From contig JAFNGF010000336.1 in NCBI GenBank assembly GCA_017885385.1, positions 1-7,252 of the forward strand: DNA of 7,252 nucleotides. Reading direction: 5' to 3'. The notes under the pieces were generated by a model. That model saw nothing but the letters and a program-made list of their open reading frames with translations, searched no databases and was not told where the DNA came from. Shown here one piece after another: positions 1-5,142 of the stretch (positions are counted from its first letter, which is position 1; each line of letters begins with the position of its first letter). This DNA comes from Planctomycetota bacterium. Lineage in GTDB: Bacteria; Planctomycetota; Phycisphaerae; Sedimentisphaerales; Anaerobacaceae. The translations under genes and the position numbers were made by a program.

Positions 1-262
1 AGGGACAGACCCAGCCGCAGAAAAATCGCCCGAATATTATCGTTAATGCTACTGTAAGTAACGCCCACAATAAAGGCCAATAGAGTGTGTGTGTAGTCAA
101 TACTGTGCCGACTGCCACAAGCGGGTCAAGCTGGAAAAACCAGTCAATCGGCCAGCCGCGCAATTGCCAGAGCTTGCTGCCAACAGTAGCCACGATGCAG
201 AACCAGACAAACAGCGAGAAAAAAAATACCTGGCTTATGCGTCGAGTGGTAACTATTTTCAT
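1..262 (-). CDS. NapH/NosR/CcoG-like 4Fe-4S membrane polyferredoxin, N-terminal part (runs off left edge)
   Basis: The first 87 residues are visible; the gene continues beyond the left edge. The reading frame starts at ATG 262-260 (MKIVTTRR) and is open to base 1. It shows a basic N-terminus, a hydrophobic helix at about residues 11-27, a loop with W and DP residues (LDPLVA at 45-50), a second hydrophobic helix at about 60-77, then FGRFFCGWVCP at 77-87. The GRxFCGWxCP signature is the hallmark of membrane proteins of the NapH/NosR/CcoG type, where these cysteines lie at the membrane boundary and 4Fe-4S ferredoxin domains follow later in the protein. Such proteins pass electrons between membrane quinol or donors and periplasmic or cytoplasmic partners. 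The start lies 8 bases after the DUF362 stop, so the two are probably co-transcribed and functionally linked. The Shine-Dalgarno signal is weak. An 8-base T run (coding strand, bases 226-219) encodes part of the first helix. The substrate cannot be inferred. Confidence 0.85.
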   Translation of the reverse strand, partial: MKIVTTRRISQVFFFSLFVWFCIVATVGSKLWQLRGWPIDWFFQLDPLVAVGTVLTTHTLYWPLLWALLTVALTIIFGRFFCGWVCP

Positions 263-270
263 AAGAACGC

Positions 271-1269
271 TCAGCCTATCGTCGCCCTCGCCGGCTTAAG
301 TGATTCATAATCGGTTGTTCCGGCGCCGGCTTTTTCCGCCTGGGCAAGGTAAGGCAGGTCCGAAACTTTCAAATCCAGCAAGGTGGCTCCGTATGAATCG
401 GCAGCCACGCAGTCAGTGCTTGCGATAAGCGTGTTGGCCCTCCGCAGGTCCGAGACGGAGCCGCCCGTTGGCCCGTTGGTCATCATCACTTCGGTGCCGT
501 CCAGGATCACCAGTGTCGGCTTTACCATCATTGAAAGCTCAGCGATAATCGTGTTGATGTCCTGGTGAAAGATGTTGCGTCGCCCGCCCAAAAGCCCGTA
601 CCAGTTCTTCATAGACATTGAAGCGCCGGCCCGATGATGGTTTTTCACCGGCGCAATACCGATGAGCTTGTCAGCCCTCTCAAACGGGCCGAAGAAGACA
701 GGCCAATCCCTAATGAGTTTGCCCTCGGCAAGCGTAGTACGGCGGAAAAGATGCGGCTTGGGAAGCACAACCTCTGCTCCCGCTTCACTGGCTGCTTTGC
801 CAACGCCGCTTAAGGTAAAACAGCTTGTAGGATCGTTGATGGGATTGTCGGTAACAATGACTTTTTTCGCTTTACCGCCGCTATAACACAGCCTCACCAC
901 CTCAGCAACTAATTGCGGATTGGCGGTTGCTCCGAGAATCGGGGGCGAAGCAAATGCAACGTTAGGTTTTATCGCCACCACATCGCCGGGCTTGACAAAT
1001 CTTTCTATCCCGCCGAGCAGTTCTATCGCCTTGTCGACAGTTTTTACCCTGTCTTGCCCCTGAACAATGCTGATAGTCTGGCCGGCCTCGCGCGGTACGG
1101 AAAAGTCCGGTAGTGTCGCCAGCTCTATCGTCTCTGAACGAGCTTCCGGCCCCGTCGGGTCATAAAGCAAATATGACGCCAGGCCGCACGCGCCAATTGC
1201 GGCGCCGGCCTTGCCGACTCGCATCAGCAGCTTTCGTCGCCCAATTTTTTCCCCGTTGGCCTCAATCAT
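271..1269 (-). CDS. DUF362 family protein with twin-arginine (Tat) N-terminus
   Basis: 332 residues. The N-terminus has the twin arginine at residues 11-12 (GRRKLLM) followed by a mild hydrophobic stretch at about 21-36, which fits a Tat signal or uncleaved Tat anchor; I see no clear AxA cleavage site. The rest matches the DUF362 layout: VVAIKPNVAF (97-106), NPQLVAEVVRL (117-127), KVIVTDNP (136-143), KNHH and SMKNWYGLLGG (209-229), ILDGTEVMMTNGPTGG (255-270), and DCVAADSYGATLL (286-298). Many DUF362 proteins carry a ferredoxin domain. This one has only four scattered cysteines (residues 28, 128, 150, 287) and no CxxCxxC cluster, so it is not itself an iron-sulfur ferredoxin. The function of the family is not established. 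The start codon overlaps the end of the upstream DUF6599-like gene by 8 bases (ATGATTGA), which suggests translational coupling. The Fe-S membrane protein follows 8 bases downstream. The tatA/tatC genes transcribed divergently nearby make Tat export the likely route. Confidence 0.88.
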   Translation of the reverse strand: MIEANGEKIGRRKLLMRVGKAGAAIGACGLASYLLYDPTGPEARSETIELATLPDFSVPREAGQTISIVQGQDRVKTVDKAIELLGGIERFVKPGDVVAIKPNVAFASPPILGATANPQLVAEVVRLCYSGGKAKKVIVTDNPINDPTSCFTLSGVGKAASEAGAEVVLPKPHLFRRTTLAEGKLIRDWPVFFGPFERADKLIGIAPVKNHHRAGASMSMKNWYGLLGGRRNIFHQDINTIIAELSMMVKPTLVILDGTEVMMTNGPTGGSVSDLRRANTLIASTDCVAADSYGATLLDLKVSDLPYLAQAEKAGAGTTDYESLKPARATIG

Positions 1270-2305
1270 TGCGGACCGCTTCTGCGACCTTGCTGAGCTT
1301 GTGGCCGAGCGCCGCTGCTAATTCTTCTGCAGCCTGTCGGTTGTCGGCTTCGTGAATGCCGGCAACGAACGGCCCCACCGTAAAGACAATTTCGGTGGTC
1401 CCGTAGAAGTCAACAACTCTGCCCTGCCAGCTCTTGAGAGATACATTGGCTGTCGGTTTAGCCGCCCCGCCATTCTCGATCAGAAAACGATAGTAGCTTT
1501 CGGCCAGCTTCTGGGCATCGTTCGCGTCCAGGCGTCTGCCGATAAATGCGGTAATCGTCTCGCCTCGCAGCTCATACCCGGCAGTAAAGATGTCAGTCAA
1601 GTCTTTGAAGCCGAACGCGCTCGCCAGGTAAAGCCTATTACTACCCGCAACCAAACCTTCCTGAGGAAAGAACGTCAGCTCGGTTATTTGCTCATCTTTG
1701 CCGACAGCCAGTTTTGTCCGTATCTGCTCAGCGGCCTGGCTCATCGCGCCGAGCAGCTCAGCCGACTCAGAAGAGCCAACCAGCTCAACATAGTATCTGC
1801 CGTGCACAAAATACAAGCCGTTGCCGGTCCTATAAGCAAACTGTGCATCGGGCAGAACCTCAACGTCGGCTCTTTTTTGTCGGCTATAGACTGAAAACGC
1901 ATTTCTGAGATTAGCCATATCGTAGATGAAAAGCTCCATCCACAGATCCTCATCCTGTGTGCCGGCAAAACGCTGAGTAAGCAGTTTCTCAAAGCCGGAT
2001 TCGGTATAAAGAGAAGCTTTGCCGTCGATTTTTTCGTAGAGATTTTCAGGGTTGTAGAATTCGCTTTCCGAGAGCTTTTTGAAGCCTTCGGGCAACAAGG
2101 GTCCTACAAACAGTTCGCCTTGTCCTGTCAGCGCCGGCGGTTTTGCCCCTACCACACCGGCGGCAACCGGGTCGGTGCCGAACCGGCTCATATCCACATC
2201 GCCTTGCTTAAGTAAGACACAAACTGCGACAAGGAAGAGAATCGCCAGCAGGCAAACACTCACCGCAGATTCTAAACGCCTTGCTGGAGCAGGAACTGAA
2301 CTCAT
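1262..2305 (-). CDS. DUF6599-like membrane-anchored envelope protein
   Basis: 347 residues. Residues 1-12 are short and basic, and residues 13-33 form one strong hydrophobic segment, so the protein is probably anchored in the inner membrane with the rest outside the cytoplasm. The block at residues 88-108 (NLYEKIDGKASLY...GFEKL) resembles the NLYxYINGGAELYLxYGF core that I associate with DUF6599. It is followed by a beta-rich region with MELFIYDM (123-130), NAFSVYSRQ (135-143) and YFVHGRYYVEL (165-175). A second, related half runs from about 205 to 340. The family has no known activity, and I see no catalytic motif. The start is supported by GGAG (2315-2312) six bases before the ATG. The gene is first in the minus-strand operon, about 40 bases after a predicted promoter, and its last codons overlap the DUF362 start. 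Assignment to DUF6599 is from memory of the motif, not from a search. Confidence 0.75.
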   Translation of the reverse strand: MSSVPAPARRLESAVSVCLLAILFLVAVCVLLKQGDVDMSRFGTDPVAAGVVGAKPPALTGQGELFVGPLLPEGFKKLSESEFYNPENLYEKIDGKASLYTESGFEKLLTQRFAGTQDEDLWMELFIYDMANLRNAFSVYSRQKRADVEVLPDAQFAYRTGNGLYFVHGRYYVELVGSSESAELLGAMSQAAEQIRTKLAVGKDEQITELTFFPQEGLVAGSNRLYLASAFGFKDLTDIFTAGYELRGETITAFIGRRLDANDAQKLAESYYRFLIENGGAAKPTANVSLKSWQGRVVDFYGTTEIVFTVGPFVAGIHEADNRQAAEELAAALGHKLSKVAEAVRND

Positions 2306-2330
2306 TAGTAACTCCGGACGTATTATTCTT

Positions 2331-2359
2331 TTGACTCGCTAACCGGATCGGATTATACT
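2331..2359 (+). promoter_or_regulatory. Predicted distal sigma-70 promoter for tatA-tatC operon
   Basis: TTGACT (2331-2336), a 17-base spacer and TATACT (2354-2359) match 10 of 12 consensus positions. The predicted start near 2366 would give a leader of about 130 bases before tatA. The site overlaps the opposing minus-strand promoter (shared bases 2354-2357), so the two probably cannot be occupied together. It may be fortuitous given the stronger promoter closer to tatA. Confidence 0.5.
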
Positions 2360-2399
2360 TTCTGCCAACGTTCTGGTCAACCGACTATTTCCCGGATCG
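2343..2399. repeat. Direct repeat CCGGATCG, two copies, in the divergent promoter region
   Basis: CCGGATCG occurs at 2343-2350 and again at 2392-2399, 49 bases apart start to start. The first copy lies in the spacer of the distal plus-strand promoter and over the predicted minus-strand start. The second lies just upstream of the consensus tatA promoter. It could be an operator pair or chance; eight bases is short. Confidence 0.3.
2352..2380 (-). promoter_or_regulatory. Predicted sigma-70 promoter of the DUF6599/DUF362/polyferredoxin operon
   Basis: On the minus strand, TTGACC (2380-2375) is separated by exactly 17 bases from TATAAT (2357-2352), matching 11 of 12 consensus positions. The transcription start would fall near 2345, giving a leader of about 40 bases before the ATG at 2305. 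Its -10 overlaps the -10 of a plus-strand promoter. Confidence 0.72.
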
Positions 2400-2414
2400 T
2401 CATTTAGTGATAAA

Positions 2415-2443
2415 TTGACAATGTAACTGAAACGCTCTATAAT
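2415..2443 (+). promoter_or_regulatory. Consensus sigma-70 promoter of tatA-tatC-radical SAM operon
   Basis: TTGACA (2415-2420) and TATAAT (2438-2443) are separated by 17 bases, a full 12 of 12 match with optimal spacing. Transcription would start near 2450, giving a leader of about 47 bases that contains the tatA ribosome binding site. A strong constitutive promoter fits a housekeeping translocase. Confidence 0.85.
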
Positions 2444-2484
2444 CAAACAAAATGAATGGCGTAGACTTGCCTTGAACGGGCGAT

Positions 2485-2490
2485 AAGGAG
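2485..2490 (+). promoter_or_regulatory. Ribosome binding site of tatA
   Basis: AAGGAG lies six bases before the ATG at 2497. An earlier ATG at 2492 is out of frame and too close to the site, so 2497 is the right start. Confidence 0.85.
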
Positions 2491-2496
2491 AATGAA

Positions 2497-2766
2497 ATGA
2501 TCGAGCATCTACCATATTTAGCATTTTGGACACCGGGGCCTCTGGAGCTTATTGTTATTCTTGCCGTTCTGGTGCTGGTATTCGGCAAGAGGCTGCCCGA
2601 CATTGCCCGCAGCGTCGGTAGAAGCTTAACCGAATTTAAGAAGGGTATCAACGAAGCTAAAGATACCAAAGACGATTTCGTCAGCGACGTTAGAAGAGTG
2701 AAAAATGACGTCGTAGACCAGGCCAAGAATGCTTCGGGGTTAAACGACCTGGACAAGAGCAACTAA
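2497..2766 (+). CDS. tatA: Twin-arginine translocase subunit TatA (TatA/TatB/E family)
   Basis: 89 residues, the usual TatA length. It has a short periplasmic N-terminus, the P-G-P-L-E entry motif at residues 13-17, one transmembrane helix at about 16-29, the conserved FG hinge at 29-30, and an amphipathic helix (KRLPDIARSVGRSLTEFKKG, 31-50). A charged, flexible cytoplasmic tail follows. TatA oligomerises to form the passage for folded proteins recruited by TatC. The sequence is TatA-like rather than TatB-like, and no separate tatB is present here, so this may be a minimal TatAC system in which one protein does both jobs. The start is set by AAGGAG and lies about 47 bases after a consensus promoter start. 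tatC follows after 44 bases. Confidence 0.95.
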   Translation: MIEHLPYLAFWTPGPLELIVILAVLVLVFGKRLPDIARSVGRSLTEFKKGINEAKDTKDDFVSDVRRVKNDVVDQAKNASGLNDLDKSN

Positions 2767-2810
2767 CGACTCTGATTCAGGGCTTACTTTAATTCGAGCC
2801 TGCCAGCGAA

Positions 2811-3617
2811 ATGGACAATGGCAAGAAGAAGACAAAGAAGGACAAGAAGAGGTACGACCCGGTCCTTGATTCCACCATGAGCCTGGGCGACCACCTCGAG
2901 GAATTGCGCGTGCGGATGATTCTCGCCATTGTCGCCCTCGTGGTCGCCGGTGCAATTTGTCTCATTTTTGGCTCCAAGATAATAGCGTTTATGGAGCGAC
3001 CATATACCGCAGTGATCGGCCAGGAAAACCGCCTCCAGGCGCTTGCACCGATAGACGGTTTCGCAACCTATCTAAAAATAGGCTTGATCTCAGGTCTGAT
3101 ATTTTCATCACCGTGGGTCTTCTATCAGTTCTGGATGTTCGTGGCTGCGGGGCTTTACCCGCACGAAAAACGCTATGTATACCTCGTCGCGCCTTTTTCT
3201 GCGGTGCTGTTCATCACAGGGGCTTTGTTCTTCATGTTCGCGATAGCGCCGGCTGCCCTTCGTTTCCTGATAGGCTTCAACAAGAATGTCCTCGGCGTCA
3301 GCTCCAACTTTACCTTCAAGGACTACGTATCATTTGTCAGCATGTTGATGCTGGTTTTCGGCCTTGCCTTTCAGACTCCATTGGCAGTTTTCTTCTTGAC
3401 TAGAACCGGCATAGTCTCAATCCAAACGATGCGCGAGTCGAGAAAGTATTTTCTGGTTCTTGCCTTTGTAGTCGGAGCAGTTGCCACCCCTGGGCCGGAC
3501 CCAGTCTCGCAGATTGCTTTGGCCATTCCGCTATATCTCTTGTTTGAGTTAGGTATGCTGTTGAGCTACCTCGCAGGGCGAAAGAAAAAGAAGAGAACGC
3601 AGAACGACCAGCAATGA
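2811..3617 (+). CDS. tatC: Twin-arginine translocase subunit TatC
   Basis: 268 residues, close to the family norm of about 250. The protein binds the twin-arginine signal and, with TatA, exports folded proteins across the inner membrane. Visible family marks are HLEELR (28-33), PHEKR with the conserved glutamate E119 after the second helix, and TPGPDPVSQIALAIPLYLLFELG (226-248) containing D230. Six hydrophobic helices are apparent, at about 35-55, 87-110, 124-146, 172-195, 213-226 and 234-255. Both ends are rich in lysine and should be cytoplasmic; the lysine-rich N-terminal extension of about 25 residues is longer than in E. coli TatC. There is no strong Shine-Dalgarno site before the ATG, so translation may depend on transcription from the tatA promoter and re-initiation. 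The radical SAM gene follows after 37 bases on the same strand. Confidence 0.96.
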   Translation: MDNGKKKTKKDKKRYDPVLDSTMSLGDHLEELRVRMILAIVALVVAGAICLIFGSKIIAFMERPYTAVIGQENRLQALAPIDGFATYLKIGLISGLIFSSPWVFYQFWMFVAAGLYPHEKRYVYLVAPFSAVLFITGALFFMFAIAPAALRFLIGFNKNVLGVSSNFTFKDYVSFVSMLMLVFGLAFQTPLAVFFLTRTGIVSIQTMRESRKYFLVLAFVVGAVATPGPDPVSQIALAIPLYLLFELGMLLSYLAGRKKKKRTQNDQQ

Positions 3618-3654
3618 TTCCAGCCGGCCCGACCTATGCAGCCGTAGCAGCTCT

Positions 3655-5142
3655 ATGTTGACGCTGATTAACACAAACAGAATGGTGCCGCCCATATCGC
3701 CCATCGGCCTGGACTACATTGCGACAAGTGTTCGAAGAGCCGGAATCGATGTGGACGTGGTCGACTTATGCTTAGCCGACGAACCCGACACCGCATTACG
3801 CGATTACTTCGCCAGTCACAGCCCTGAATTGGTGGGCGTTTCATTCCGCAACGCAGATGACTCCTTCTGGCCGAGCGCCGAGTGGTTCGTACCTGCTCTG
3901 GCTGAGACGATCCGCGAGATACGAGCCCTGACCGATGCCCCCCTTGTTGTTGGCGGGGTCGGTTTTTCGATTTTTGCTCAGCACATTATCGAATACACCG
4001 GCGCGGACTTTGGCATCCGCGGCGACGGTGAAAAAGCTATAGTGTCGCTATTTAATGAGTTGCAGCAGGGGCGACACTTTGAACATGTGGACGGGCTAAT
4101 TTGGCGCCAGGACAGCCTTATTCGCAGCAATAAACCTGCTTGGCCATCGCCGCTTTCTTTGCCCACCAATCGTGATGCAATAGACAATTTTGCTTACTTC
4201 CAAAGAGGCGGTCAATCCGGCTTAGAGACCAAGCGAGGCTGCAATCGCCGGTGCCTGTATTGCGCCGACCACCTAGCCAAAGGAGTAACGTTGCGACTGC
4301 GCGACCCGTCGGAAGTCGCTGACGAATTCGAGTCGCTGATTAGTCAGGGCGTGGAAGTGCTGCATCTGTGCGATTCCGAATTCAATATCCCGCGGGAGCA
4401 CGCGTATTCCGTTTGCGAAGAATTCGTTCGCCGGTCGCTGGCAGAGCGCGTGCGCTGGTACGCCTATATGGCGGTGGTTCCCTTTGATGCCGAGCTTGCC
4501 GAAATTATGAGCCGGGCAGGCTGTGTCGGCATCGACTTTACAGGCGACTCTGCCTGCGCTTCGATGCTTAAGGCCTACCATCAGCCGCATAGCAGAGAAG
4601 ACCTTGCCTCAGCGGTCTGTTTGTGCCGTGAGCACGGCATAAAAGTAATGATAGACCTGCTGCTGGGCGGACCCGGCGAGACGCCCGAAACGGTGGCCCA
4701 GACAATCGACTTTATCAAGCACATTGAGCCTGATTGTGCCGGCGCGGCACTCGGCGTTAGAATCTATCCGGGTACGGCAATGGCCGACGTTGTAGCCAGC
4801 GAAGGCCCAGCCGAAACAAATCCGAATATCCACAGAAGATATGACGGGCCTGTGGACTTCTTCAGGCCGACTTTTTACATATCGCAAGCCTTAGGCCAAC
4901 GGCCGGCTAAGCTGGTACGCGATTTGATAGCCGGTGATAAAAGATTTTTTGAGCCAATGGAGGAAATATCACCCGAAACTGCTACAACTGGCCAGTCCAC
5001 TGATCACAATTACAATGATAATACCGAGCTGGTTGAAGCAATTAAGAAAGGTGCCCGCGGGGCCTATTGGGACATTCTGCATGAATCCCGACTGTTCGGG
5101 GCTAATCGAGCACGATTTCATCCTGATAGGCAGGTACATTGA
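3655..5142 (+). CDS. Cobalamin-binding-type (class B-like) radical SAM protein, function unknown
   Basis: 495 residues in two domains. Residues 1-155 form a Rossmann-like B12-binding domain. It opens with LINTNRMVPPISPIGLDYIA and contains VVDL (35-38), ELVGVSF (58-64), LVVGG (97-101) and IRGDGE (121-126). The DxHxxG base-off motif is absent, as in many enzymes of this class. The radical SAM domain starts near 185 with the CxxxCxxC cluster C196, C200, C203 (RGCNRRCLYCAD) and includes LLLGGPGET (335-343). Such enzymes use SAM and usually cobalamin for methylation or other radical steps on unactivated carbons. A polar, low-complexity linker (about 437-457) precedes a conserved-looking C-terminal piece, IKKGARGAYWDIL (463-475). 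The ATG at 3655 has no clear Shine-Dalgarno site but fits the usual family start. The gene is downstream of tatC by 37 bases and probably in its operon. Its 3' end overlaps the opposing gene by 41 bases. The substrate is not recognisable. Confidence 0.85.
   Translation: MLTLINTNRMVPPISPIGLDYIATSVRRAGIDVDVVDLCLADEPDTALRDYFASHSPELVGVSFRNADDSFWPSAEWFVPALAETIREIRALTDAPLVVGGVGFSIFAQHIIEYTGADFGIRGDGEKAIVSLFNELQQGRHFEHVDGLIWRQDSLIRSNKPAWPSPLSLPTNRDAIDNFAYFQRGGQSGLETKRGCNRRCLYCADHLAKGVTLRLRDPSEVADEFESLISQGVEVLHLCDSEFNIPREHAYSVCEEFVRRSLAERVRWYAYMAVVPFDAELAEIMSRAGCVGIDFTGDSACASMLKAYHQPHSREDLASAVCLCREHGIKVMIDLLLGGPGETPETVAQTIDFIKHIEPDCAGAALGVRIYPGTAMADVVASEGPAETNPNIHRRYDGPVDFFRPTFYISQALGQRPAKLVRDLIAGDKRFFEPMEEISPETATTGQSTDHNYNDNTELVEAIKKGARGAYWDILHESRLFGANRARFHPDRQVH

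Noticed and set aside
85..94. Short GT dinucleotide repeat
   Set aside because: Only five units, inside coding sequence and in frame; not a convincing microsatellite or phase switch.
87..310. Two overlapping short plus-strand frames at the left edge
   Set aside because: The minus-strand frame here encodes a clear GRxFCGWxCP membrane protein, so the plus-strand frames are shadows.
1352..1894. Open frame of 180 codons on the plus strand
   Set aside because: It lies entirely antisense to the DUF6599-like gene, has no ribosome binding site, and its translation shows no recognisable domain.
2400..2762. Open frame of 120 codons antisense to tatA
   Set aside because: It covers tatA and its promoter on the other strand; serine/leucine-rich low-information translation with no start signal.
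2957..3403. Open frame of 148 codons on the plus strand
   Set aside because: It is an alternate frame inside tatC; the translation is arginine- and cysteine-rich noise, while the tatC frame carries all family motifs.
4273..4590. Open frame of 105 codons antisense to the radical SAM gene
   Set aside because: It is a shadow of the GC-rich coding frame, with no promoter, ribosome site or domain.
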